DNA from: Nymphaea colorata
Lineage: Eukaryota; Streptophyta; Magnoliopsida; Nymphaeales; Nymphaeaceae
Direction: 5' to 3'
Assembly: GCF_008831285.2 (NCBI RefSeq)
Contig: NC_045139.1
Location: 7,348,204-7,412,203, forward strand
DNA: 64,000 nt
Shown here: positions 25,274 through 37,671 of the stretch, piece after piece
How the letters are laid out: each line of letters starts with the position of its first letter
Position numbering within the stretch: the stretch's first letter is position 1
Position numbers and translations under genes: made by a program
Notes under the pieces: generated by a model
What the model was told of the DNA's origin: nothing
Database searches by the model: none
Seen by the model: the letters and a program-made list of their open reading frames with translations, nothing else

Positions 25274-25812
25274 AGACCTTTGTAGTTTTCATTCTTTTTT
25301 CAATGATATGGATGTGAAGTAGTTTATAACCAAAACATTACAAGTCTATGTAAACTTGATATTTTTACGTGCTTAAGCAAGCCATCGTAAAACCATAATC
25401 AACTGTCACAAGTGTTTCATTTTTTTGTCTTAATAAGCAAATCTACAAAAGTGCAAGTTGGTATAAGAAAATTAAAATCAGCCGTCTACCGCCGTAATCC
25501 GTAGCCATATGGGTAATTTTCCATTTTGTGTCGTTAAACATTATTGCAAAGGATACATTCTATCGCTAAAGTACCCGGCCAAGCAATTAGGAATGTTTTC
25601 AGTAATACAAAATGAAAAACAACTACCTAGTCGTAGAGGTACGTAGCCGGCTGTTTTCAATTCTTACATATATGTACAAAGAATTAGTCGGAGGCCTAAT
25701 CAAGATAATTGGCTAATAATAATAATAATAATCATCATCATAATAATCGTAATAATATTCATAAGCAAAAGTATTGCTTAGACATTCTCTCTCTCTGATA
25801 TGAAACGTTGGC
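23694..25812. other. Spacer between KCR-like L1 and L2
   Basis: Contains the upstream region of L1 and the 3' flank of L2. It has a (GA)n tract at about 24571-24604, a (TA)n tract at about 25238-25270 and an ATA/ATC trinucleotide tract at about 25719-25760. No gene recognised. Most of it has no obvious counterpart in the right arm. Confidence 0.65.
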
Positions 25813-28800
25813 TCATGACTCCTTGGAGTAGAGGTGCTGCTGCTTCATGGCCTTCTCTCGCAGGAGAAGAAAGCAGCGAAAGAACCACCAATCCAGGAAG
25901 GCATCGGGCAGAAAGCGTGCTGCAAGCGACTGGATGGAGTGAGTCCAGTAAGGAACACAGACGGCGTCGTGCCCTACCCAGCGCAGGCACCACCTTGCGT
26001 ACTCATCTGCCGAGGGAGCGAAGAAGGAAGGCCTTATTTTCGTCATCTTCGTTGACACATACAAAGGAACCTACACCCAAATTAAACGCATGCATGTACT
26101 GTAATGTAACAGAAATTCTCAGGCCCCTTCAACAGCACAAAACAAACAACGCAAAACAGCAAGAAAAGAGAGGGGGAAAGGCCGGATTTTAGTTTCATAC
26201 TCCTCTTAAACTATTTATGGAATCAACAAGTCTGTTTCTGAAAAATGGAAGTTGCTATAAAGCAAGATGTACTGTTAAGGCCGCCTTCGATGACTCTGGT
26301 CAGTTTTGATTGAGTCTATTATGAATGAATGATCGAGTCGAAATGAATGGAAACTGAATGAATGATTCATGCAGAGTTAAGATCAGTTGCAACTTACCTG
26401 ACACTGAACGTCGATCCCATAGGGTTTATATTCGACGCTGAGGCTCCTCGAGAATTTCTCTATGTACCTGCGTCCAATACAACAAATTATTTGACCACTT
26501 TCAACATTATTTTCTCCCTACCTACATGCGTACAAGGGTGGAGTCCGCAATTTTTTGTCGCAACACCTATTTTAATTTTAATATGTGTCAAAATAAAAAA
26601 AATTCAATTTTTTATATGTATTAAACTAAAATTTTTTGGATTTATATATAAACTTTTAAAGTTTTTAAAATCTAAAGAAGACCAATGCATACACCAAGCA
26701 TACAAACCACAGCCACAACCACAAATGTCGTTTTAACAATGAAGAGAAAGATATAGTCATTTTCATAAAATTATCTTAAAAATTAGAAAACAATAAACAA
26801 AATATGAATTTATTAAGATATCATCTAAAAATAAGTAGATAAGCAAAAATAAAAATTTAAAAGTAGAAACATGCAGTTTGACATTAAAAAAAATATGCAA
26901 AAACACTTAACATGAAAAAAACAAGAGAAAACACGTTTTATTTCCATTTAAAAAAAAAACATCATTTTTTGGCAATATATTAAGTTGACATGACGTACTT
27001 TTTACTTTTTTAACGCTTTTTTTTTTGTACTATGGCACAAACAAAAAGAGCACCCACAAAGAGTTAAATTTTACGCTTAGTTTCCATTTGGCTTTAGTTT
27101 GCTTCACTAACTTCACCTCATAAGTTTTACAACGTTCTACTACTCTATACGTTGCATCACCATCGAAGAGACAAAGCAACTTGCACAACTTTCTTTCGCT
27201 TATCTCATTTCACTGTATAAACAGACCCTTCAAATAAAATAAAACAAAGGGCATCAAACTCTCTTTCCCTCTTTTATTAGGGTGCCTTCAGCCCTCGGCA
27301 AGGGTAGATGTAGACGTAACCATATGGCAGCTTTCATGACCTTCCTTTTTGTTCGGTGTTTTGATTTAGATATAACGAAAAGCCATTATCAGACTACAAA
27401 AATTAGGGACAAGAACAAACCCCAAAATAGAAGCAAAAGAGAAAATATACAATAAACTTAAAAAAAACGAAATAAGAGGAATGAATAGAGAGGGAGAAAG
27501 AGAGAAAGAGAGCTTTTACCCCATATCTAACAGGAGAAGCTTTTTAGAGAAACATTTCAGTTTGTTTGCACTTTTTACTTATTTTCAGCATGAAAAGTGG
27601 GTAAGAAAATGGAACGCATATAAGAAGAAAAAGTTTTCAACCTCTTCTAAGTACAAAGTAAATATTTAAGTGAATATTTACCTTGTATGGTTGTTTTTCA
27701 AAGCCACACACCGACATGGAACTAGGGAATGCATTCATCTTGCAATCAAAGACCACCGGTAGACAGTTCCGTTTTGAAAAATTCATAAATTTTTGAGTCT
27801 AGAAAGCTGTTCATTTACGAAAAGAAATTTATGGTTTTGGTACAATTACAAAGAGACATGCTTTTACTTATATTGTTCCTAACATCTTCTTCTTTCATCA
27901 TTTTCCTACTGCAAAACAAAACCTGTGCTGTAAGAACCATGATCGTCAAGCTGCCAAAAGTGGAGAAGCAGTCAGTAGCAGATGTATGCCTCTTGGCGTA
28001 ATCTTCACTATTGCAGCTGCCGATAAAATAGAGAGAGCGACGGAGGGGATATCGAACTCCTTTCTCTGTTTACTGCTGCTTTAACACCAGTTGGAAAGAT
28101 AAGATCTAATAAATCGAAGCAGGAAGGAGATATTCTCTATCTCGGTACCCAAACCAGTTGGTGCCAGAGAATCGGGTTTTCCTGGCCCTGAAGATGTACT
28201 GAGTCACGCATGACAACTTAAGAGTAAAGAAGTCATGTATATATATATATATAAGTCTCTTTCCACAAAATTCTTGCCTCACAAAGTTTTTTTTTTTTAA
28301 CTTTCATATGGGTGTCTTCAATAATGTACTAACAAATTTATAGTTGCTTGAACAATATTTTTCAGAATTTTTACAGACTAAATTAAAATTTTTAAAAATA
28401 TAAGTATTTTTTCCAAAATATGACGGAGGCCATGGCCCTGCCAGCCTCCCTTCCCTCCGCTCCTCCCCTCATCTCCTAACCCTACCCTTCCTGCTTAACT
28501 TCTCATTAATGTGTCCAACGGACTCCAACAGCGACTACCGTTCAGTTGGTGAGTATCTTAAATCCCTCCATGAATTCTTTGTTTAATGTCCCCAAGAAAA
28601 CTGCACCCAAGAGACTATCTAAAAAGGAAATTTTCTTTTTCTTTTTTCCTTTATTTCTTCCTGCTAGTGGAGAAACCACATTGCAAATGGGAGACCAGTC
28701 CCCCACTGGTTTTTTCCTGCTTTAATTGCAGCACCTTCGGCATCGTTTGATGTTGGGTAGAATTCCAAAACAAGCTCATGCTTTTAATGTGCTAAATATT

Positions 28801-31649
28801 AAAATAAGTTACACATACTGCATGATCCGTAACTGTTAAATTGACCATTAATGCAGGCTATTTTTAATGGTACCCATTAATGCCTCGCCAACATCAAATA
28901 ATATAAATTTTTTTCGATTGTCCCGATAAATTTGTAATCTTCCCTAACTGGAGAAGATAGAGACATAGAGTTCGGAGTTGGTAAAACACTTAGATGGTAA
29001 GTGGTAAGTAGAGGGAAGCAGCTAACGTATGTTTCTGCACGAAGAGACGTGGAAACAGGCGCCAGCTTGAGTGCTTTCTGAACTAAATTTAGAATTTTCA
29101 ATGCTTTCTTGAGTGTTTGTTTGGCATTGAGAGAGTGTTTAAATATATTTTTGACACACTTAGTCCGCATAATATAAGTGCGTCACATACTAATTAAACT
29201 AAGTGTCGGTGAAATTTATTTCATTAATTTAATCACATATTTTATTTCATATTCATATTTTGTTTGGCTTTTTTACCTTGCCCTTAGAGACAAGGACCAA
29301 AAAGAATATTCAGCTGACACCTTATCTTTAAACTGAACGAGTTTTTTTAGATGCTGACATCTGATATGACTGATAACTTAACAGGATTTTCTTTTCTTCA
29401 CTTGAGATTCGATTGTCCTGAAGAAAGAGGAAGCACTTTGTACAAAAATAACTTGGTTTCTGATGTTCTATTGCTTCGAGTAGGGCCAGGAACCAAGATC
29501 TGCATGAGAAACGAGATATATTTTATGTTTCTCAAAATTTATGTTACTCCAAGGTCTTTACGCTTTCCTTTAGTTTTCTGTCTTCTTTTTCCAGAATCTA
29601 TGTTTTATCTCATGACATAAGTCCAGACCCATAACTTACTGGATTTTTAATTTAATTTGACATCGATCTCCACAACTTGAATCCTAGTTGAGATCACGCC
29701 AAATAAAACGTTTAGCTCCTCTGCTATAGAGAAGATGCTATTACCTGCCTATAGATAGCTATGTTCTAGATTCCGTATTTTTTCCTTTTTTTGGTGAGAT
29801 TTATGATAATATAAGGAAAAGTAAAAATGTCATGTGATCATGTAAAAGCTCCTGCTCGATCTTGCGTTTGTGTTGTACCACCTTCCACAGTTAATTGCTT
29901 CATGGTGGTTTTCTTGGATCCCAATTTGTAAATTTATGTTTCATTTCCTTGCAACTAATGTCTAAGGTGACCTACGATCTGATTTCTGAATAACTTAGAT
30001 TTCAAGACTTCAAGCTTTTGATTTCTAAAATGCATCCATTGTGTCATAAGTTTATAGAATCTTTCTATAAAACCTAGCTAGTCTTCTTTTATGAGACTCC
30101 AAGCACTTCGTCGTTGAAATGCAAACATAAAATCAAACCTGAAAAAAACTGTTTGGCAGTATCAAGAATATAGAGAACAAGAGATCCATGTTCAGGCACA
30201 TCTTGGGAAGGTGCACCCATAATCAGTAGCTAATTTGGGTCTAGACACATGTGATGCCCACACTAGACCTAGGTTGGTGCTCTGCAAGTACTCATCCTTC
30301 TAAGCCAGAGACCAGTTAATACCCTTCAGCAAAAATTTTCTAGCTATGCGGTGGCCCATAATGGATGCTTTCCGTATAAAAACGACCTCACATTATTCTC
30401 ATGTACATACCAGCCACACATTATTTTCGCATTTATTGGGGGAACTCTTACTTTTGGCACAAGCAGTAATGGCATTCTAGGTCTTGGTTCTTTTGTTTCT
30501 CTGACTTGACGTAGGCCTAACGAGAAGGCATAGCCACGAAGGTTGGAGTAGGAACTGTTTCCGGAAGGAGAGAAAATTGCAAGGTCAGACAATAGATTTG
30601 AGACAAAGAAGTCACAGAGTTCTGCCATGAAACTTACAGAAACTTTGGTGCCTGGCGAAACAGTTTGTTTTAGAACAGCTGCTAACGACCTTCTTGTTTT
30701 TATTTTCTGGTTTTGGCACAACGAGAAGCCATTTCACTAATGTTGTTCCTAAACTCTTCCTTTCATTTTGCTACTGCAAAACCTGTGTCCTGAAGATCAG
30801 ACTTCAGACCTTCAAATCAAAGGTAAAGAAGCCAGTAGCAGATGTGCACCTCTTGGCATAACAGAGGGAAGGAGAGGGAGGATACCCAACTCCTTTATAT
30901 GTTTTCTGCTGCTTTAAGTTTTGGAAAAGAAAAGAAATCCAGCAACTTGGAAGGGCAAAGGGATATATATATACATATATATATAATGAAGATTAACTGA
31001 ATCATGCATGACAACAGTGAGAGGAACTGAGGACTTACCCTTTGGTTGCAGAGTATATTGTAACAAGGGGATAAGATGGCAGAACAGAAGAAGCACCAGA
31101 TCCAATGTTGACAATCGCTCCCCTCTTCCTCTCCACCATTCCTTGAAGCACCACATGAGTCACCTTTGTTGTTCCCACCACATTAACACCAATCACACTT
31201 TCCATCAACTTCTCATCAACTTCATGTAAGAACATTGCAAAAGGGTAAGTAGTCCCAACATTATTGATCAAGATGCCAACATCCAAATCCTTGATCCCCT
31301 GCTCTATTCTCTTAATTCCATTCTCCAAATCTTTTGCAAAATCGCATACAATGCTCCTGACCTTGACGCCGGCGAACCGTTCCTGCACTTCGCTAGAGAC
31401 CGAGCTCAGCTTGGCAGGGTTCCGGCCTATTAGGACCAAGTTCAGGCCCTCGCGAGCCAGTTGAAAAGTGGTAGCCTTCCCTATACCATCAGTAGGACCT
31501 GTGACAACTGCCCAAGAACCATACTTCTTCAGGTCCTTTTTGGGCCTAAGGAATGAGCCCCAGGCCCATCTCAGAATCACCACCAATGTCTTGAGTAGAG
31601 AGAAAAGGCCTATGAGTGTTGAAAGAGTGAGCAAGAACTTGAAGTCCAT
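25813..31649 (-). CDS. KCR-like very-long-chain 3-oxoacyl-CoA reductase L2 (SDR family), 3 exons, frame intact
   Basis: Exons are 31649-31039, 26467-26398 and 26070-25813 with GT-AG introns. The joined frame is 939 nt (312 aa plus stop). An in-frame Met upstream (31673) would add eight residues; MDFKFLL is preferred because L1 starts there. Motifs are TGPTDGIG, LINNVG, NIGSGASSV and TIYSATK, with a hydrophobic N-terminal anchor. The role should be as in L1: NADPH-dependent 3-ketoacyl-CoA reduction at the ER. Intron 1 is 4.57 kb, against 849 bp in L1. It holds two copies of a segment that lies next to exon 1 in L1 (about 30780-30950 and 27900-28210). This suggests exon 1 and exons 2-3 came from different paralogous units. 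Transcript data would settle whether the long intron is spliced. Confidence 0.85.
27370..27500 (-). mobile_element. Possible LINE 3'-end remnant in L2 intron 1
   Basis: The text around AAAATAGAAGCAAAAGAGAAAAT to AACGAAATAAGAGG resembles the 3' end of the LINE fragment at 39192-39780. It is short and decayed and not conserved in L1. Confidence 0.4.
30344..30721 (-). other. Unrecognised open frame in L2 intron 1, paired with 43747-44142
   Basis: A 125-codon frame reading ...MAELCDFFVSNLLSDLAIF... It has an inverted-repeat counterpart (43747-44142, 131 codons) that keeps the same frame with few changes over more than 100 residues. No domain is recognised, and no signal peptide or membrane segment is obvious. 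Conservation may simply reflect the recent duplication. It could be a decayed transposon gene or a small nested gene. Confidence 0.3.
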
Positions 31650-32189
31650 CATCTCCTTGAGAAATTGAAGCATTTCAGTGGTATGATGTGAGGGAAGGAT
31701 AGCTTTTTATACTGAAGAAGATATGGAAGCTTAGAGTCTGAAGGGAAGCAAGGGTGAAGAAGCCTCTTATCATACCTCATAAAAGGAGTCAAAGAGCTCA
31801 TCAATTCTTATTATGGCCATCTCTTTAAATTATTGCAGTTATGGTGGGATTAGTTAGGCAGCTATATCACGAGGCGTTATCAAGTGAAGTTTGAAATTAT
31901 CGGGCCATCAACTTCTGTCGTCCATCAGGACCGCCGATAGGCCTCATGAATTCAAAGCAAGGATGCAGCATTCATTTCAAAGAAGGCGTCCGTGATACTT
32001 GAAGCTTTGTTATGTGGATTGGACGTCTCCTCCATGATCGAATGCCATCGTATACCTAACGCGCCTAATACAATGACTTCTTAATTCTCCTCCATGACAA
32101 ATACAAGATGGAAGAAGAAGGTTAAGAGGGTGACGGGATCATGTCCCAAGCTGTTTGTTAGAAGTTAGAAGTATTCATCTTTAATCAGG

Positions 32190-32460
32190 GATGTCAATAT
32201 ATTAGATTTGAATCTGATTATATATATCTGATCAGATTCATTTGCGGATTTGAATCAGATTTATTTTTAGACAAATATCTTATGTATGATGCGCTTACAT
32301 TTTGAAAACCTGCCAAATTCAGTTCAACATTCACATTCAGATTTGGATAGGATTGTAAAAGTCCCATTCAAATCAGATTTCGGCCTTGGGTTCATATGTA
32401 ATTGTTTTTTATTTGTACTTGAATCAGAATTTGAATATGAATATGTAAATATAAAAAAAA
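32190..32460 (+). repeat. GAATCTGAATCC-rich dispersed repeat, copy 2
   Basis: Same composition as 18230-18700. It is the inverted counterpart of 41840-42290. Confidence 0.55.
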
Positions 32461-32469
32461 ATCCGACCT

Positions 32470-34670
32470 GTTGGCATCCATGTCTTAATCGCATACAGCC
32501 AGATGAAACCAACCAACTTTGGTGAGTACTTGGGATCCCTGTGAAAAGTGACTTGGCAAATAACCAGATGTAACCCCATGGGAAGTCCTTTAGCTTCATT
32601 GTCATAAATTTTAATTAGTCTAATTGGCAGCAGGTAGTCAACTTCTCCTTCTAGGGAAGTACACTTCAAACATATATTCTTTTTGGGTGAGTAAGAGGAT
32701 TATGACCCACTTCTTGAAAAAGAGAGCCAAAGACCTTCCCCTTGTTTCTGCCTCTTGCCATGTGTTATGGACTCAAAGTTAAGTTGTCGCCATGGTCCAT
32801 TCTATCATGAGAACAAAAAATGAAGATGTGTCTTTCTACCATGCTTCCACCCCACCAGTTATGCTAAACCCCTAGAGACAAACATGCTCTTTTCTAGCAT
32901 TTCTTGAAAAAAATTGGAGGCTATAATGAGATATTTGAACAAAGTTTGGATCCAAATTAAAGCCCATAAGATTGCCATTTGCTTCCCCTTGTTAATATTT
33001 CAAAACTTTCTAATTACTTTTTTTTAATCTATTTTCCATTTATTTTTTGTTTCTCAAAAAAAGATTTATTAGGAATCGATTTTTATGGATCGAAGGTCTC
33101 ATTAAAGAGCAACCACCACCCATAACTGAATGGAAAGGTTCCTCATCCCCTGCATCCTGTGAGTCTCACAGCTATGTTCCTTTCTCATTAATTGGGCCAA
33201 GAGAACTCCGACAGTTAGTACCATTAAGTTGATGAATGCCTTAAAACTCCTCTGCTGAATAGTTGCTGTCACACGAATTGCATGCCATTTTTTTTAGGAG
33301 GCTCTAAATATATAGTTAACAAATTTTCAGTTTGACCATGAGAGCATTGATCCGAATCTCGTGGGGCTGCTCAATATAACTAAACTCAAGTTCACCTAAG
33401 TTCCAACACTGCCTTAAAGGCTTGAAAGAGTATGCTCGCCCTACGGTTGCTCCACCCAGATGAATCATAATCAGACCCACATCAGGTGACACGGGTTCCC
33501 TGGTCAGCACCAGAAATTTGATTTGGTTTTATACATAGGATAGGATATTTATTTGTTCTGCAGAGAATCTTACATATTCTACCTGATTTCTGTGGATCTG
33601 ATGCCAGAAGTGGTTGGATCATGTTCCAGCCCACAATGTTGGTAGAATTTTGAGTTGGATCTGGATTCTAATATGGATCTACTCATGAATATCTGTACTA
33701 AAAGCCAAGCAAATGAGCCTGCCTGGACCATGGATGTTAAAATCTTGGATTGCATCAAGCAACTCCTCCAGCCTCCCAGAAGTTCAGCAGACAAAAAAGT
33801 TGAGACATTAATGGATGAATTGCCATACAAAAAGGAAAATATGATAAGAAAAAGTATTTCCTTTTCCTTCTTTTTAGCTAATGGAGAAACTAACCACTTT
33901 GCACATGGGAGAGCAGTGTCATTCAGAAGCAACTTCAAGCTTTTAATGTGAAAGCTAACAATAGGGTGTGCCCAGTGCATGATCAGTAACTGACACCATT
34001 AAAGCATTCAGGATACAGCACATCACTGATGCTACCCAAAATAAGACATTATTAAAAACTGATTGCTTAACATTATATTTCACTAATTGGGCGTGTTTGA
34101 TTGCTTGGATAATCAATCTGAGAAGAAAAACTGCCTGCACCAAGCAATGCCCATTCAAACACAACCATATAGAAATCCACAACAAACTTTCTCTGGTTTA
34201 ACAGATACCACGCACAGATTGTCTCTAATCCCTTGGATTAATAGCACCAAAAAAAGAGATACATAAGCATAACAAACGGGATATACATGTGTGTTGTATA
34301 TAAACAATATATAATGGGATCTTTACTCTATTCAGATCGATCTCCGGAACTGCATGGGATTTGAGATTTTGGATCACGGCAGGTCCAGACCCTTAGTTAT
34401 TTAAGTCCCACCTACCCTGGGCTGTCAGGCTACAAGTAATTGCCGATCTACGACGGCAGCTCTGGCAAGCTCTCATGGTGGAAATGATGACAATTAAGGC
34501 TAAAGGGTGCCCATGTGACCTTGTAAATGCTCCACTACTCCTGCTCAATTAAGGCGAAAGGGTGCCTACTAATCCCTTGTAAATGACAATTAAGGCCAAA
34601 GGGTGCTCATATATATATATATATATCCTTTTTTCGACCGGGCTTATGGCCAAATGGTGGGTTGATATTC
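32470..34670. other. Left-arm DNA between L2 and S3, non-coding
   Basis: Closely matched in reverse complement by about 39780-41830. Small frames (33579-33980 with 40291-40602, 33955-34185 with 40107-40316) occur in both arms but have no recognisable domain. Confidence 0.6.
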
Positions 34671-35147
34671 CTTGGAAATTAAACGGCCTCACACTTTTCT
34701 TGACAGAGATACAGCTTATGTAAGAGAGAGCTCTTTCCTGGTATACTTCAGTGCTTTCTCAATTTCCTTCGAAGCCAACATGGTGTTCCAAACGTTTCTC
34801 CTCCTTCCCACAGTTCTCGGCCTTGTGCACATTTGCAGAGCTCTCATGGAGCTTGCATGGTGGGTTTGGGCCTCATTTCTAAGGCCAATGAGAAATCTGA
34901 AGGAGTATGGGCCGTGGGCCATTGTGACGGGTCCTACTGATGAAATAGGGAAGGCAATCGCCTTTCGCTTGGCTCGCTACCATGGCGTCAACTTGGTTCT
35001 TGTGGGTCGCAACCCGTCTAAGCTACGCTCGGTTTCCAGTGAGATACTCAAGATGAACAGATCCATAGAAGTAAGGAGCATCGAGGTCGATCTAGCAGGC
35101 GACATCAACGAGGGAATGGAGAAGATCAGGGAAGGGATCAGGGGCCC

Positions 35148-35364
35148 AGGACCATTTGGCATAAAGTGTAAATCTTGTAAATGGCGTTTGATAAGAAAAA
35201 ACAGTGTTCTTGGAAACATATATATATATATATATATATGTGCCAAAGATTCATTGCCACTCACAGTTATACTATGCCAAAGATGTTTTGCTTTCAGGAC
35301 CATTTGGCATAAAGTGTAAATCTTGTAAATGGCGTTTGATAAGAAAAAACAGTGTTACTTGGAA

Positions 35365-35365
<1 letters not shown>
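35148..35365 (+). repeat. 148-bp-period tandem duplication at the S3 break
   Basis: AGGACCATTTGGCATAAAGTG...AACAGTGTT occurs at 35148 and again at 35296, each followed by a microsatellite, (TA)n and (CA)n(TA)n respectively. It starts where KCR homology ends. Confidence 0.88.
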
Positions 35366-35401
<36 letters not shown>

Positions 35402-35529
35402 GCTACGAAACAGTTTTTGGATTTTGGAAAGACTAACATGTATAATTACACTTTACACCATACATGTTTCATGGAACAAGTACCTAATATTTTTGAAACA
35501 CAGTAACTTTATGAGCATGTATTCCAAAA

Positions 35530-37265
35530 AAAGTAATATTTTTCTTATTAAGCACCTCATTAGAGATTTGATTTGCAGGGATATATATGGTTTTAGCTAG
35601 GTTTTTATATTTTTTGGCACAACAAATTAATCTGACTGAATCCTGTTGCTAATTATGTATTTATGTATTTAATTATTTTGTTCTCTTCATGGTAGTTGAG
35701 TATTTGTTATTGTTCTTTATGCTTATCAAATCAAGCATGTGCATACGTAGGCTCATATCCATATAATTGAAGCTTCATTTCTGTAGAGCAATTACTTCGA
35801 CAACTTTTCCCCCTAATCACTATATCCACCAAATAATGCTTTAAAGCAATAAGCCCTAGGCACCAAAACTATGGGGATTTAAATCGGTAGAGGCAATTCC
35901 ATTCACACCATGGGTAAAGCCACAAAATAAGTGTGTGTATCTATATTGATCTTCTTTTCAGGAATCTCATGACAGTGGCAGATCCAGAAAGTTCTAGCAG
36001 AGGGATTAGGCACATGTAGAGCTACATGACATTGGCCTGGGTCTGGGTTTGGTGTGAACTACATATGGTTAGGCGTGAGTCCAGCATCATTATAATAAAG
36101 CTTTTACAAAGATTTACATAGGCTAAGGTAGGCACTTGCTCATACCAGCCCCATGGTAGCTCCACTATTGTCCCATGAAATCATTTATGAGAAAGAATGG
36201 TGTTGCTTCGGGTGAGTGGGGGACAACCACCACCTAGCAAGAGAGTTTAAGCTTACAACCAAACATTTTTCCTTTTAAGACATTGGGCCTAATTTTGGTG
36301 TTTCAAGGTGCAGCTCCTACTGTATTTAAACTTGCATATTAGTGATAAATGGGAGACATAAAGAGAGAGGGGGGATAGAATAAATTTAAGACTACTTAAA
36401 TTTGAGATAGGGAAATCTAACGATACTTCCTATATATGTAGCACTTGGTTGGATTATGAGTCTTCCTTGCATTTGGAGAACTCATTTTATAGCCAAACAA
36501 AATTAATTATATCTTTCTGTCTCTTTGAAATTTATGAGGGCCAGATTTGAGGCTGGAGGGTCCAACGTTATACGGAATCCACGTTATATCCATGGTTCTA
36601 GCAAAATAACAAATTTGGGAATTACGAACTTAAAATTCTCAATATCTCTCAACTCCGAAGGTAAGAATTGCAAATTTACAATGTAAATTGTTGCAGCCTT
36701 TAGAAATAAAAAATCTGAAACTTTGGAATATAAGACTCCTATATATTAAATCACCTTGGATCGTATGTACAGGGTAATCCAGTGCCCCATTAATTAAGAT
36801 AGTGAGCATCAACTAAGATAAAGAATTGATTTGTAACTACGAACTCAAATTCTTTCTTTTCCATTCATTTCCTTTTCATCCATTCTTTCCCTCCATCCAA
36901 ACAGAGCTTAAAGGGGGTGTTTGATGGTATCAAAAAGTTTTGATGAAAAATCTCTGCATGGAGTAGAAAGGCTTTTTTTTCAACGGAAAAGAAGAGAGAG
37001 ATGCTCTTAGGGGCAACCAACATACAAGAGTCGGCAAAATTTCTCCTTTTCTAGTTAAATGCTCTCCGGAAGAACAAGAAAAATTAATCAAACGTTTTGT
37101 GATTTTCTGTTGGGTACGAGACTCTTGGGCCTTTAATTGCGTTGGGAGACCATTTCATTCATGCTCAACTTTTTGTTCCTAATGTCCAAATCCGACCTCC
37201 AATTTCTGAATATCCTATACACATGGTCATCCAACGAATTTTTTCTCTTTTCTTGTTGGTGTGAC
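35530..37265. other. S3 interior, no gene seen
   Basis: AT-rich unique-looking sequence between the truncated exon 1 and the orphan exon 2. It formally corresponds to S3 intron 1. No transposon ends recognised. Confidence 0.5.
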
Positions 37266-37635
37266 GGGGTTTGGCTTGCAAATTTACCTTACGGGCTACA
37301 TGTTTGCTGAAGCACACGCTGAAGTTCACCTGTCCAGCTTCCTACCAACACATCACCTCTAGAAGCCCATTCTTACAAAGATGTTGTTTGTTTAAAAAAT
37401 TGACGCTGTGTATGTGTTGGGTGTGCATTAATATTCTTCTTTTGTATGACAAATTGTAATTGATGAAATGTTGTTGGTGCAGATACGTTGGAAAGTTCTC
37501 AAGGAGTCTGCATGTGGAATACAAACAACATGGGATTGACGTTCAATGTCAGGTAAGCTCTACGCAGACAGACACACAGTAGCTTCAGCTTTTAGATTAA
37601 ATAGTACTGCCTATGCATTTGCTGGGGTAGCCAGT

Positions 37636-37637
<2 letters not shown>

Positions 37638-37668
<31 letters not shown>
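37638..37668 (+). repeat. (TA)n tract at the left edge of repeat A copy 2
   Basis: About 14 TA units directly precede the point where similarity to 16758 begins. Confidence 0.85.

Positions 37669-37671
<3 letters not shown>

Larger units (their letters stand above)
18094..34700 (+). repeat. Left arm of a giant imperfect inverted repeat
   Basis: The reverse complement is found at 39024-58891. Anchors matched by eye (left with right) are 18094/58891, 18720/58260, 19960/54280, 21680/52470, 23693/46500, 28280/46080, 30344/44142, 31649/42833, 33980/40291 and 34700/39024. Left and right coordinates sum to about 73.7-77 kb, drifting with indels. The arm carries KCR-like genes L1 and L2 on the minus strand. 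The stretch of about 23.8-28.2 kb, including L2 exons 2-3, has no obvious counterpart in the right arm. Confidence 0.88.
34780..37552 (+). pseudogene. KCR-like S3, broken: truncated exon 1 plus orphan exon 2
   Basis: Exon 1 starts MVFQTFLLLPTVLGLVHICR at 34780 and matches KCR through the cofactor region. That motif reads TGPTDEIGK, with Glu where relatives have Gly. Similarity ends at about 35143, after EGMEKIREGIRG, before the NNxG and SYK catalytic parts. A clean 70-bp exon 2 lies at 37483-37552 (AG before, GT after), coding YVGKFSRSLHVEYKQHGIDV and then QCQ. No exon 3 was found; 37669 begins repeat A copy 2. This exon 1 is a third subtype, closer to the fragments at 56.9 and 57.4 kb than to L1 or L2. 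It is not expected to make an active enzyme. Confidence 0.85.
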
